From assembly GCF_050589645.1 (NCBI RefSeq), contig NZ_JBNGOQ010000001.1:868001-932000 (forward strand): a stretch of DNA of 64,000 bases, written 5' to 3'. Origin of the DNA: JBNGOQ01 sp050589645 (GTDB lineage: Bacteria; Bacteroidota; Bacteroidia; Flavobacteriales; Flavobacteriaceae). Of the stretch, positions 38,701-47,170 are shown one piece after another. Numbering within the stretch: position 1 is the stretch's first letter; each line of letters begins with the position of its first letter. Under the pieces are notes generated by a model, which searched no databases, was not told where the DNA came from, and saw only the letters and a list, made by a program, of their open reading frames with translations. The translations under genes and the position numbers were made by a program.

Positions 38701-41106
38701 ACCTATACCAGGGTCAGCATGTCCGGGGATACCTTTTCCACCGGTACACGGGTAAAATCCCTGACCACCACGGATGGTGTCAATTCGTACAAAACGGAAT
38801 ACGATTACAATGTTCCAGGCACCAGTACCACATCGGGTATCGTATCCTTCATCCCTTTCGGACCCTATGCCGACAATGAAGTGCCCTATGGGATGGAGCT
38901 TCCGGCACCCATTCCCATGTATTCCCACGTGAGGACCACAGCTTTTGGGACAAACAACACCTCTTTGGGCTATACGCAGTACGTATTTAAAACACTTCCG
39001 GAAAAAAGCGGAACCGTTGCTTTTGGGGACATCCTGCAGATTGATAAGGACGACGATATATTTAGCAATCCCGGGGCCAATGCCTCTGTCTCGGTAAGCG
39101 AAATAAACATAAAGGACAATACGGCATGTTTGGGACAACTTTTATCAACAGCCAGCTATAATAGTTATGGTCAATTGCTGAGCAAGACCATTAACAATTA
39201 TGCCTTGCCGGACAATGCCCCCCACGGGGTCGTTCGGGAATCGTTTCAACAGTATAAGATATTGGATTATGCCAGTGGTTCCATAACCGATAAATGGTAT
39301 GTGAACAGTTCCTCACGAACCATATATTCCAGTGCCTTATTGAGCACCACGGTAATACAGGGAGGTTTTACCAGCACCACTTATTTTGACGAACATGATT
39401 CCTATTCGGGTCAGCTACTTCAAACTACCACATTGCAGAGCGATGGTACTGAATTTAGGACGGAGACCATCCCCGCTTACACGCGCTACGCCGAGATGGG
39501 CAGTAAGATTACCAATAGCACTTATAAAAATATGTTGACGCAAGACGCAATGAACAAAACCTATATCAAGGATAACGGTACCTATAAGTTAATGGGTGCC
39601 GGAATCAATACCTGGAACCCTTGGACCTATAACCCTAGTAATGGAGGAAGTACCACCAAGGTATGGCGAAAACACAAAACGTATACTTGGGACGGTACCA
39701 GTGATAGCAATGGTTTCTATACCAGTTTTTCAGGGGACTATGATGGATTTAACTGGAGTACCACGGCAAGCTCCCAACCGACCGATTGGAAACTGGTTTC
39801 ACAAATCAATGCGTATGATCGCTATTCCATGATTTTGGAGGTGGAAGATATCAACGGAAACAAGGCGGCTACCCGTATGGGCGATGCACATACCAAGATT
39901 ATTGCCGCTGCCAATGCCCCCCTCTCGGAAATGCACTATAGCGGTGCGGAACATTTGGATGGGACCACCTTCGATGGCGGTATAGATGATGTAGGACGAA
40001 CTACGGATCGGGCGCATACGGGCCAGTACGCGATTAAGGTCACCAGTGACCAAGGGTTTAAGACCACCATGTCCGGGCATCGAACAGGAAAATACAAGAT
40101 TTCTGTCTGGGCCTCCAAGGATAACCATACCAACGCAAGGGTCTACGACGGAAACAGCCTAAAATCCTTTAACGGTGAAAAAATCATCGCAGGGGATTGG
40201 GTGCTGTTGAACCACTATGTGGATTTAAGTTCCTCAAATAAGACCATCTACGTAAGGGCCAACTCGGGCACCCTTTACTACGATGATTTTAGGATCCATC
40301 CGGTGCAATCTTCCATGAGTTCCTATGTGTACAACGAATGGGACGAACTTACCCATATCCTTGGGGCCAATAATCTGGCAACGCAATACATCTACAATGA
40401 AGGGGGGCAATTGTGCAGTACTTATATAGAGGTGGTAGATCAGACCGGTATTACCGGTGGATTTAAAATCGTTACAAGCAACAAACTCCAGTACAAAAAT
40501 GGAAGTACGGGCACCTGTAGCAACCTCTCGGGTAGCATAACTCCCGATAGGACCACGGCGACCACGGCATGTACCATCAATTTTGATATTACCGGATATG
40601 GAGGGGTAACAAGCTGGAATGTGAACTTTGGGGATGGCAATTCGCAGAGTGGAAGCAACAATCCGCCATCTACGCTGTCGCATTCGTACAGCAGCGCTGG
40701 CAATAAGACCATTACATTGACCCTAAATAGTTCCCAATCCTTTACTACCAATGTTTCGGTATCAACCTCCTATACCTTTACCAATGCGTCGGACAATGGA
40801 GCTGGGGTCAAGACGGTCACCCTCAATGGAACCCCAGGGGATCCCATTATTTACTCGGCTTCCACAGGAGGGTCCAACGCAGGATTCAACGGATCCGTAT
40901 CGGTAAATGGGGTAAGTTCAACTCTCCCTAATAACGGAAGCAGCGTATCCAATGTAAATGCCGGGGTTTTCCCGGGCTCGGGCTCGGTGAGCTGTACCTT
41001 GAGCGTAAATTCCGCCGCTGGTGGTTCGGGCTCCACAAGTTTAAGTATTCAGAAACCTGGAAATTGCGGTACCGTTTCTACATCAGTAAGTGTAAGCTCA
41101 TTCTAA
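35740..41106 (+). CDS. Rhs-type toxin complex, N-terminal half (module 1, Rhs-A1)
   Basis: A 1788-residue secreted protein with an N-terminal signal (VMAVCLTLAFLPSLLPVNML). It opens with the Rhs/TcB-like start seen in Bacteroidetes: ATDMVNLATGDLSYVLPLMN, then YPLSLAYHAGIAIDQEASWT and GLGWNVNPGAITRSVNGYPDD. A Gly/Ser-rich insert of about 150 residues (143-300, for example GLSANVGLGKSG-like repeats) follows, then a long beta-rich body. Near residue 1500 is a YD-type segment, and around 1590-1670 a PKD-like domain (WNVNFGDGNSQSGSN). There is no Rhs core and no toxin tip; these are in the next gene, 10 nt downstream. I infer the two proteins together form the toxin-enclosing shell, split into two genes. 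Confidence 0.82.
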   Translation: MKSHKTKTKFSHKVMAVCLTLAFLPSLLPVNMLYASNNGPTAPEASSFEPVDATDMVNLATGDLSYVLPLMNVPSPEGGYPLSLAYHAGIAIDQEASWTGLGWNVNPGAITRSVNGYPDDWDQGTFREYFYNKGTTYTDYSASISFTSTGGASVGLNLAWGDTRAFGGSVSLGAGFEGGNVGVNLGTTGASLSANVGLGKSGFSLGGSVGTNGIGLGGGYGFGSLIPNQSVDLTVSSSWSGDVSANAAYSVGERGKKSSVGVNFSSNGVGVSGKVKGLGTGANVSSFSHSVSSNDYNVKQSGYNIPVFIPLPGGILSFSFGKQKTTVSLDNLEHNIVNGTLYFKNNRTALNQNSSSVHATSDIYGVGTSTTYNSNSSNAVYPNYDGYRVTGQGIGGSITPRHQKNGALIGLNKKVENSFPTVDYELRHELPSAGTSYATATEFTLLPDFQFDNDYTSTWLQTQKDFHGSSANSSLIFNYLTSTASASLSRRTTGRYVEYYTNAELAAGTPFNQGLLKTVSNIPVYSSTVYEPDGIGAFKVVAPDGKTYHYTIPVHNHEIVARQYGMDSQYTNEDDAFYEKRQLKKYATHWLLTAVTGPDFVDMNNNQKPDDSDYGYWVAFDYGQWTDGYIWYNPHGEEFEESGLNDEIKNYSWGRKEVYYLDKVFTRTHTALFVKEERLDSRGKQLTYRHRKDKNTALRTFNLKEQSLLRLKEILLLKNTDLGTISRTNTTNLSSTPTANTTYSIDWFDQVSDGGGFKYVKCSRQDNVLDAKDGNDWGILKSKAVKVVSFAYDYSLASGAPYTSASGRLTLKNVAFKGKGDNQLMPPYTFAYINKPYTLADKDEWGYDKFDPDQWSLNEITMPTGGKITVDYEEDTFSSAISQNISFSTTRSLDANNTFEVTANVDFSNFGIGLNDNLPVTHRKVTSCSDGATPSDPDPYSMDVYDGTAKVIQVINPQKIKLQLNGNPTSISSVSYGTDCSSITFNNTYTRVSMSGDTFSTGTRVKSLTTTDGVNSYKTEYDYNVPGTSTTSGIVSFIPFGPYADNEVPYGMELPAPIPMYSHVRTTAFGTNNTSLGYTQYVFKTLPEKSGTVAFGDILQIDKDDDIFSNPGANASVSVSEINIKDNTACLGQLLSTASYNSYGQLLSKTINNYALPDNAPHGVVRESFQQYKILDYASGSITDKWYVNSSSRTIYSSALLSTTVIQGGFTSTTYFDEHDSYSGQLLQTTTLQSDGTEFRTETIPAYTRYAEMGSKITNSTYKNMLTQDAMNKTYIKDNGTYKLMGAGINTWNPWTYNPSNGGSTTKVWRKHKTYTWDGTSDSNGFYTSFSGDYDGFNWSTTASSQPTDWKLVSQINAYDRYSMILEVEDINGNKAATRMGDAHTKIIAAANAPLSEMHYSGAEHLDGTTFDGGIDDVGRTTDRAHTGQYAIKVTSDQGFKTTMSGHRTGKYKISVWASKDNHTNARVYDGNSLKSFNGEKIIAGDWVLLNHYVDLSSSNKTIYVRANSGTLYYDDFRIHPVQSSMSSYVYNEWDELTHILGANNLATQYIYNEGGQLCSTYIEVVDQTGITGGFKIVTSNKLQYKNGSTGTCSNLSGSITPDRTTATTACTINFDITGYGGVTSWNVNFGDGNSQSGSNNPPSTLSHSYSSAGNKTITLTLNSSQSFTTNVSVSTSYTFTNASDNGAGVKTVTLNGTPGDPIIYSASTGGSNAGFNGSVSVNGVSSTLPNNGSSVSNVNAGVFPGSGSVSCTLSVNSAAGGSGSTSLSIQKPGNCGTVSTSVSVSSF

Positions 41107-41116
41107 AAATACAACC

Positions 41117-44100
41117 ATGAAAAAACAGCTAAAAAACTTCGGATTACAAATTTTGACCACGGGCTTGCTGATTGCGTTTTGCGGCCTATCGACCTATGCC
41201 CAGGATGCCTTTGATGCACTTCCCTCTACAAGCAACTGGAGCAGTTTGGAAAGTTTTGATGTGAACGGCACAGTAAAAAGCAGAAGTGTCTCTTTCTTCG
41301 ATGAATTGGGGAAGGTACAACAGGTGCAGACCAAGGATATTTTGACGAACAAGATATGGGCCTCCCAAACCCTGTATGATTATCAAGGGAGGGCAGCACT
41401 TTCCACTTTGGGTGCCCCGGTGGGAACTACCTTTGGATACCGGAGCAGTTTTATACGGGATGCGGGAAATAGCACCTATTCGGTGGCCGATTTTGAAGCG
41501 AACCCAGATAACCCAAGCACGGTGGGCACGGCTTCCAATACCCTGGGAAACTACTACAGTACGTCCAATGACAACAATGACCACCCGGGCAACAGTTATA
41601 TGGATATCACCTCCTACCCCTTTTCCCGTACTATATTTAGTTCATTAAACCCGGGAACGCCATTGAAAACGATTGGTGGGAACAAAGTAAACGGACAATG
41701 GCCGCAGGCCTACGCCTTTACCATGCGTGCAGGCCAGGAGTTGGCCCAAACAGTGGCATTTGGGGAAAGCAAGTACGCCGCAGCGGATTATAGAATACAT
41801 AAGACCGTTAGCAGGGATGCCCATGGCAATGAAAATGTGGTGTTTGCCGATAGCGATGGGCGCCCCTTGGCCTCCGCACGTAGCGGAGGCACCACGGCCA
41901 GGAGTATGAGCATTGATATCTACGAACAGGGCTTTGTGGACATCCATGTGCCCCAGGGTAGCAGTATGGGCTTTACGGTGACCACCAACGGCAACACCAT
42001 AACCACATACAATTTGATAACGGAGTCTACGGTGAGCCCTTCCACGGGCTTGCCCAATGGGTTTTACCGGGTGGCGGTAAATGATCCGGACAATTACGAT
42101 ACGGCCAATCCGGTGACCGTTAATTATAAGGAAAACTACTATGACTATAGCCTCAACGAATATGATCGGTCCGGAAGGCTTATAGCAAGCTACCAGCCCC
42201 TTGGCACCACCAAGGCCACCAAGCCCAAGACGGAATATCAGTACAATACCCTGGGGCAGTTGACCTATACCAAGAGTCCGGATGAGGGAGAGGCCTGGTT
42301 TAAGTACAGAAATGATGGGCAAATCCGTTATTCCCAGAACAGCGTGCAAAAGGATGCCGGACGATTCTCCTATACCAATTACGACAGTTTTGGTCGCCCT
42401 ATAGAAAGTGGGGTGGTGCAGAATAGCGGCTTTAGTTCGGCCGACCCGGATAGCGGTATGGTCTCGGGTACCCGGAGCGAGTTGCATCATACGGAATACG
42501 ATGAAACCGCACAGACCTATAATTTGGGATCTCGCCAATCGTCCTATCCCGCGCTCGACTTTTCAGCCGGAAATGTGGCCTATACCGCCAATGACCAGAG
42601 CGAAACCTGGTACAGCTACGACATTTACGGTCGTGTAGAATGGCTGGTGCAGGAAATACAGGGGTTGGGCACCAAAACGGTAGACTATGAGTACGATCCC
42701 ATCACCGGTCTCGTTACTAAGGTCATTTACCAGCAGGGCGTTTCCAACGAGCAATTTATTCACCGCTATACTTATAATACGGCCGATCAATTGACCAAGG
42801 TAGAAACCTCCATCAATGGGAGCAGCTATACCACCCATGCCGAATACGAGTATTATGAAACAGGAGCTTTAAAACGGACCGAAATGGCCGGGGGAGCCCA
42901 AGGGGTGGACTATGTCTATAACCTGGCCGGGCAGCTAAAGAGTATTAACCACCCCAGCTTAAGTGCGGCTGACGACCCTGGAGGGGATAGCAATGATCTG
43001 TTTGGGATGCAACTGGACTATAACCAGAGCGACTATGCCCGAAAGAGCACGGATAATATCACGACCCCGGGATATGGGACCGATCAGTTAAACGGCAATA
43101 TCAAGGGCATTCGATGGAACAGCCCGTTATATGCCGTGAGCGGTAAACAGAGCACCTATGCCTTTGCTTATGACAGGAACAATTGGCTTGCCCAGGCCAA
43201 TTTTGGTCGGGTGGCCAACGGGGACGAACCGGCACAGGAGGACCTGACCAGCACTTTGGTTTATGCCAATGGCAGCAATACGACATTGGAGGCAGGGAAC
43301 AGCATTACGCTACTACCGGGCTTCCATGCGCAGGGAGGGAGTACCTTTGCGACAAAAATTGTGGGACAGTTGGAAGAATTGGGCGCTGGCGACTATGATG
43401 TTACCGGTATTTCCTATGATGCCAATGGCAACATCCAGAACTTAAAGCGGAACAAGGATGCCAGTGGCGGCAATGCCATGGACGATCTTACCTACACCTA
43501 CAAGACCACACCTCAGGACGGCCCCAACCAGTTGTTGCGGGTAGATGATGCGGCCGGTGACGTCTCAGGTGCCGATGACATCGGAGATCAGAGCGGTAAC
43601 AACTATGTCTATAACAAGATTGGGCAATTGATTACCAACACCGGCGAGAGCTTGACCTATTTTTACAATGCCAGCGGACTGGTCACCGAGGTAAAGAAAA
43701 ACAACGTATCTTTAGTCAAGTTCTTTTACAACGATCGGAACCACAGGGTCAAGAAACAAAGCTATAACGGCAGTGGTACCTTAACCGGCACCACTTATTA
43801 CGTTAGGGATGCGGCAGGCAGTATTATGTCGGTTTATAATGGTAGCACCCTACAGGAACAGCTCATTTATGGGACCAATAGGCTTGGGATACACCTGCGG
43901 AGCGGGGGTGTCAATGTCTATCAACTTACGGACCATTTGGGCAATGTTAGGGCGGTCTTCCAAAAAAACGGGAGCAGTACCAGCAACCAAAGTTACAACG
44001 ATTACTATCCCTTTGGGATGCCCATGCCCAACCGCAATAGTATCGATGCCAATACCTACCGCTATGCTTTCCAGGGCCAGGAAAAGGATCCGGAGACCGG

Positions 44101-44947
44101 GAAGGAGGCCTTTGAGCTTAGATTGTGGGATGGCAGGATAGGAAGATGGCTAACTACGGATCCTGCTGGGCAGTATGCTTCCCCATATCTAGGAATGGGC
44201 AATAACCCCCTTTCTCGGGTGGATCCTGATGGTGGTGAAGACTGGTATATCAACGACACAACAGGTGAATTGGAATGGCACAATACAAGCGCAAGTATTG
44301 ATGGCTTTACTTGGGTTGGGACGAATTCGGCTTCACATGACTATTTAAGTAATATCGGGAAACTTTTTGGTGGTTCTGGTAAAATAAATATCGCTGATAT
44401 AGCTGCTAGATCTTACTATGACATTACAGGAGGTTTCAATGAAGGCCTGACACAGAGAGGGAAGGATTTTGCAGCTTGGATAGAAAGCCCAGCGGATAGA
44501 ACGCTTCAAGGTGTGGCAAACACCATAAATTCGACAGGACAACTTTACAATGATTATGTAGCTTCAGATAGTTTTGGCGATTTAGAAGGGTTCTTGGGAA
44601 ATAGGATTTATGATAACGTGTCCAGCATGACACTTTATGATTGGTCTTATGCTGCGGGTTATAATTCACCTGATATTGCTTTTAGTTTAGCAGGTGGATC
44701 TGCCTTGAGTGCAGTAAGGCTAAGTATAAAAGCCCCAAGGATTAGTTATACTGCATTTAAAATACATACGATTGGATATTTTGGAAATTACCTTAAATAT
44801 TACCATCCTTGGGTAGGGTCAAATAGATACTTAAGAATAGGGCTTTCCACAGATAAAGGTAGACAGGTTTTCAGGGCGACTTATGGAAAAAGGAAAAATC
44901 ACTTTTTTAATATTGATTTAGGGCCAATACCTAAAATAAAGAATTAA
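41117..44947 (+). CDS. Rhs repeat protein with Rhs core and variable toxin tip (module 1, Rhs-B1)
   Basis: A 1276-residue secreted protein (signal peptide to about residue 29, STYAQ). It has a DUF6443-like opening (VQTKDILTNKIWASQTLYDY), YD repeats (YDRSGRLIASYQPLG, YEYDPITGLVTKVIYQQG) and a short SITLLPGFHAQGGST block near residue 730. The Rhs-associated core near the end reads TDHLGNVRAVFQ, YYPFGMPMPNR, FQGQEKDPETGKEAFELRL, RWLTTDPAGQY, NPLSRVDPDGG. The core ends near residue 1040 (base 44230). The last 240 residues are the variable tip; base composition turns AT-rich there. The tip ends with LRIGLSTDKGRQVFRATYGK, resembling Rhs tips of unknown activity. A small gene in the immunity position follows after 8 nt. 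Confidence 0.88.
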   Translation: MKKQLKNFGLQILTTGLLIAFCGLSTYAQDAFDALPSTSNWSSLESFDVNGTVKSRSVSFFDELGKVQQVQTKDILTNKIWASQTLYDYQGRAALSTLGAPVGTTFGYRSSFIRDAGNSTYSVADFEANPDNPSTVGTASNTLGNYYSTSNDNNDHPGNSYMDITSYPFSRTIFSSLNPGTPLKTIGGNKVNGQWPQAYAFTMRAGQELAQTVAFGESKYAAADYRIHKTVSRDAHGNENVVFADSDGRPLASARSGGTTARSMSIDIYEQGFVDIHVPQGSSMGFTVTTNGNTITTYNLITESTVSPSTGLPNGFYRVAVNDPDNYDTANPVTVNYKENYYDYSLNEYDRSGRLIASYQPLGTTKATKPKTEYQYNTLGQLTYTKSPDEGEAWFKYRNDGQIRYSQNSVQKDAGRFSYTNYDSFGRPIESGVVQNSGFSSADPDSGMVSGTRSELHHTEYDETAQTYNLGSRQSSYPALDFSAGNVAYTANDQSETWYSYDIYGRVEWLVQEIQGLGTKTVDYEYDPITGLVTKVIYQQGVSNEQFIHRYTYNTADQLTKVETSINGSSYTTHAEYEYYETGALKRTEMAGGAQGVDYVYNLAGQLKSINHPSLSAADDPGGDSNDLFGMQLDYNQSDYARKSTDNITTPGYGTDQLNGNIKGIRWNSPLYAVSGKQSTYAFAYDRNNWLAQANFGRVANGDEPAQEDLTSTLVYANGSNTTLEAGNSITLLPGFHAQGGSTFATKIVGQLEELGAGDYDVTGISYDANGNIQNLKRNKDASGGNAMDDLTYTYKTTPQDGPNQLLRVDDAAGDVSGADDIGDQSGNNYVYNKIGQLITNTGESLTYFYNASGLVTEVKKNNVSLVKFFYNDRNHRVKKQSYNGSGTLTGTTYYVRDAAGSIMSVYNGSTLQEQLIYGTNRLGIHLRSGGVNVYQLTDHLGNVRAVFQKNGSSTSNQSYNDYYPFGMPMPNRNSIDANTYRYAFQGQEKDPETGKEAFELRLWDGRIGRWLTTDPAGQYASPYLGMGNNPLSRVDPDGGEDWYINDTTGELEWHNTSASIDGFTWVGTNSASHDYLSNIGKLFGGSGKINIADIAARSYYDITGGFNEGLTQRGKDFAAWIESPADRTLQGVANTINSTGQLYNDYVASDSFGDLEGFLGNRIYDNVSSMTLYDWSYAAGYNSPDIAFSLAGGSALSAVRLSIKAPRISYTAFKIHTIGYFGNYLKYYHPWVGSNRYLRIGLSTDKGRQVFRATYGKRKNHFFNIDLGPIPKIKN

Positions 44948-44955
44948 TAATTTTC

Positions 44956-45336
44956 ATGATAGATATAGAAAGCTATGAAGAAAAATTCAATGTTCTTCAA
45001 CTAAATGCATTAGAAGTAATTAAGGAGCTTTTTTCTGATTACGGAACTGAGAATATTGAAACAGAAACGTTTAAAATTCTTGGTAATCATGGAAATTGGA
45101 GAGATAAAGAGATATTGGGATTAAGGCTCAAATTTAGTATTCTCTCCTATTCTTTTGAGGCATATTTATACTATAACCAAATAGAATACCATATTCAGGA
45201 CAGTACAGGCAAGACAAAGGCAGAATGTAATATTGAGGATTTTTATTCCTTTGATGAAATGGTTTCCGAGTATAGAGAATACTTGGAGAGAGATATATTA
45301 AAGTTGTTCCCCCGAAACGGGCAAGGAGGCCTTTGA
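44956..45336 (+). CDS. Putative immunity protein for Rhs-B1 tip
   Basis: A 126-residue acidic, soluble protein without a signal peptide (MIDIESYEEKFNVLQLNALE), AT-rich like the toxin tip before it. Its position 8 nt after an Rhs tip is the standard place for a cognate immunity gene. No family recognised. The final residues (LFPRNGQGGL) are encoded by an Rhs-core fragment read out of frame (45311-45352), so the natural C-terminus has probably been replaced by recombination at this boundary. A cytoplasmic location fits a toxin acting in the cytoplasm. Confidence 0.65.
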   Translation: MIDIESYEEKFNVLQLNALEVIKELFSDYGTENIETETFKILGNHGNWRDKEILGLRLKFSILSYSFEAYLYYNQIEYHIQDSTGKTKAECNIEDFYSFDEMVSEYREYLERDILKLFPRNGQGGL

Positions 45337-45352
45337 ACTAGGGTTGTGGGAC
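45311..45352 (+). pseudogene. Orphan Rhs-core fragment
   Basis: In one frame this encodes PETGKEAFELGLWD, which differs at a single residue from PETGKEAFELRLWD in the Rhs-B1 core (44090-44130). The DNA is about 80 percent identical over 41 nt. It overlaps the end of the immunity gene in another frame and is cut off by REP-like sequence at 45358. It is the left-over core junction of an earlier tip cassette. Confidence 0.8.
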
Positions 45353-45357
45353 CCCCG

Positions 45358-45438
45358 ATGGCGCGGAAATGTTCCCCGCTACCGCCAGCGTCCACGCTGG
45401 TGGTAACAAATAGTTGCTAAAAAGATGTTCTCCGTGCC
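45358..45438 (+). repeat. REP hairpin interrupted by a 50-bp insert with 6-bp direct repeats
   Basis: The outer parts, 45358-45374 and 45431-45438, join to make the same REP that bounds the RAYT elements at 58513 and 59839, with one mismatch. ATGTTC occurs at 45369-45374 and 45425-45430, flanking 50 bp that contain a second palindrome (45381-45404, 11-bp arms with one mismatch). Beyond it, 45456-45474 matches the leader of the RAYT elements (18 of 19 bases, compare 58575-58593). This is a decayed element end with a nested insertion. Confidence 0.7.
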
Positions 45439-45474
45439 TCATATGATTTTTTAACATTAAACGGCAAGGGAATT

Positions 45475-45626
45475 ATATAGAACCGAAGTATGGTTTATAG
45501 AGACCTTATTAAATAAAGAGGCCCCAAAGTATAGCTCAACTTTTTACATTAAGCTTTATAGGAAATACAGGGGTAAGCGTGAAAATTGAGGATGTAATTT
45601 TACAGTATAACTATTAAGACCTACCA
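45475..45626. other. AT-rich spacer between REP remnant and outer-membrane protein gene
   Basis: About 150 bp with no open frame, terminator or convincing promoter that I can see. It must contain the promoter of the following gene. Confidence 0.4.
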
Positions 45627-46193
45627 ATGAGAAAAATATGCATTCTGGCCATAACCCTAAGCTGTACCCTATTTGGGTTGGCCCAAAAAGGAAAATTTTC
45701 GGGTGCGCTTTCCTTCCCCATTCCCATTGGGGACAATTTTGTCAACGAAAACTATAAGGGCATTATAGACCTTGGGGCACAATACCGTTTTTTTACGACC
45801 GAGTTTTTTAATTTGGGAGCTTCGGTAAATGCCAGTTTTTACGAGTTTGAAAACGAGAATTTTACGGTGCAGCCAGACATCAATGCCCGTTTTATACAGC
45901 CCAGGGTTTTTGGGGAACTACATGTGGGTAGACTAAGGGTGCAAGTGGGTGGCGGTTACACCTTTACCTCTTTCCGTACCGAAAATGCCCTGGGACCTGG
46001 CCAAACAGAAAAGGTGCGAGACAATTCCGAGGGCCCAAACGCAAACGCGGCAATTTCTTTTGATGTGTTTAAAGGGCTTTTTGTAATGGCTCAATACGAT
46101 TATATAAAAATAGACACCTTTGGCAGCCTTGCGGATAATGATTTCAACAAGCAAATCGACTTGGTGAAATTGGGTCTGGGTTATCGGTTTTAA
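45627..46193 (+). CDS. Small outer-membrane beta-barrel protein
   Basis: A 188-residue protein with a signal peptide (MRKICILAITLSCTLFGLAQ). The rest is a series of alternating amphipathic strands (GIIDLGAQYRFF, NLGASVNASFYEF, RVQVGGGYTFTSF, GLFVMAQYDYIKI) ending in the C-terminal aromatic strand KLGLGYRF. This is typical of eight-stranded OmpW/OmpX-like barrels. No catalytic feature. It is cotranscribed with the next gene (11-nt gap), and the pair separates the two toxin modules. Confidence 0.8.
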   Translation: MRKICILAITLSCTLFGLAQKGKFSGALSFPIPIGDNFVNENYKGIIDLGAQYRFFTTEFFNLGASVNASFYEFENENFTVQPDINARFIQPRVFGELHVGRLRVQVGGGYTFTSFRTENALGPGQTEKVRDNSEGPNANAAISFDVFKGLFVMAQYDYIKIDTFGSLADNDFNKQIDLVKLGLGYRF

Positions 46194-46204
46194 ATAAGGA
46201 TATC

Positions 46205-46768
46205 ATGAAAAGAGCATTTGTAGGGTTTCTGTTTTTTCTAATGCTTGGGCCAGCAACCCTCGTAGCCCAGAAAAAAGCAAAATGTACCGTAACCACACAA
46301 AGCGGTACGGAATTTACCGGTTATATAAAGCGGTATAATATTGGCGATAGCATGTCTGGAGGATTTAAACTCTTTAAGGACAAAAAAAAGATGTGGTTAT
46401 ATCCTGGAAACCTTAAAAAGGTGGTGGTCAACGATACGATTGTGTACCGTTCACTTAAAGATAGGCGTGGAGATAAAAGCCTCATGCGATTATTGGTAGA
46501 CGGGACGCCTATTTCACTCTACCTATATTCCTCAAAACAGTTGGGAAACATTCCCGGCGAAAACCTTAGCACGTGGTTTGTGAGTGAGTTTTATCTGGAA
46601 AAGGAACCGGAGGCGTTGACCTATGTAGATATTAAAGAATTACGTCAAAACCCGGAAGCGTTTTTCCCAGATGCGCCAATGCTCCAAGAGCGTATAAAAG
46701 CCACAAAGAGAGACGATATACAGTTGGTAGCCTGGGTGAAGGCCTATAACAATACCCTGGAACCGTAG
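46205..46768 (+). CDS. Secreted protein of unknown function
   Basis: A 187-residue protein with a signal peptide (MKRAFVGFLFFLMLGPATLVAQ). The mature part opens with KKAKCTVTTQSGTEFTGYIKRY, a small beta-rich stretch, and continues with LYPGNLKKVVVNDTIVYRSL and NLSTWFVSEFYLEKEPEALTYV. I do not recognise the family. Context (downstream of a small barrel protein) suggests a periplasmic or outer-membrane partner. Confidence 0.65.
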   Translation: MKRAFVGFLFFLMLGPATLVAQKKAKCTVTTQSGTEFTGYIKRYNIGDSMSGGFKLFKDKKKMWLYPGNLKKVVVNDTIVYRSLKDRRGDKSLMRLLVDGTPISLYLYSSKQLGNIPGENLSTWFVSEFYLEKEPEALTYVDIKELRQNPEAFFPDAPMLQERIKATKRDDIQLVAWVKAYNNTLEP

Positions 46769-47040
46769 TTCTTTTTCCTTAATTTGGTTTACACGTACCA
46801 TAAATTCCATTTTGTAGTATTTTAACTATAAATTTATACAGAAAAGTTTGGTAAAGGATCATTTTATTTTTACCTTAAGGGGTAGTTAACGAAGCCCCAT
46901 TGATCAAACCAACTTGAGAGTCTTTCACAGGCTTTTAAGCCTATTTATAGCCCTATAGATCATCGCTTCCGTAGGGAAGTTATAACTCCCACTTTAACGA
47001 CAACGAACACCGTCCACCTTGCACTTTGTAAGGGGGCCTG
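46769..47040. other. Intergenic stretch before array 2
   Basis: AT-rich in its first half. It should hold a promoter for array 2, but no box pair is convincing. No RNA gene is recognised. Confidence 0.4.
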
Positions 47041-47041
47041 A

Positions 47042-47170
47042 CCTAGTTGTGACCTGTTTGGAACAACGATAAAACACCTAAAAACTGTAAACGCCAAGGT
47101 CGATTTCCTAGAGCTCGAACTTCAGCGTCAGTATGCTCTAATTGAAAAACTATTAAATGAAAACCCATGA
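47042..47170 (+). pseudogene. Vestigial 3' end of a lost tail-fibre-like gene
   Basis: A frame open from 47042 to a TGA at 47168-47170 encodes a coiled-coil-like end (LKTVNAKVDFLELELQRQYA, then LIEKLLNENP). Its stop overlaps the next ATG as ATGA, the junction used between members of the arrays. The codon pattern and the tail resemble the ends of the neighbouring proteins (compare KKIEQLLIDKP of array 2 member 2). No start or conserved cassette remains. Confidence 0.5.

Noticed and set aside
41645..42538. Minus-strand open frame (297 codons) opposite Rhs-B1
   Set aside because: Same reason: a complement of Rhs repeats without independent features.
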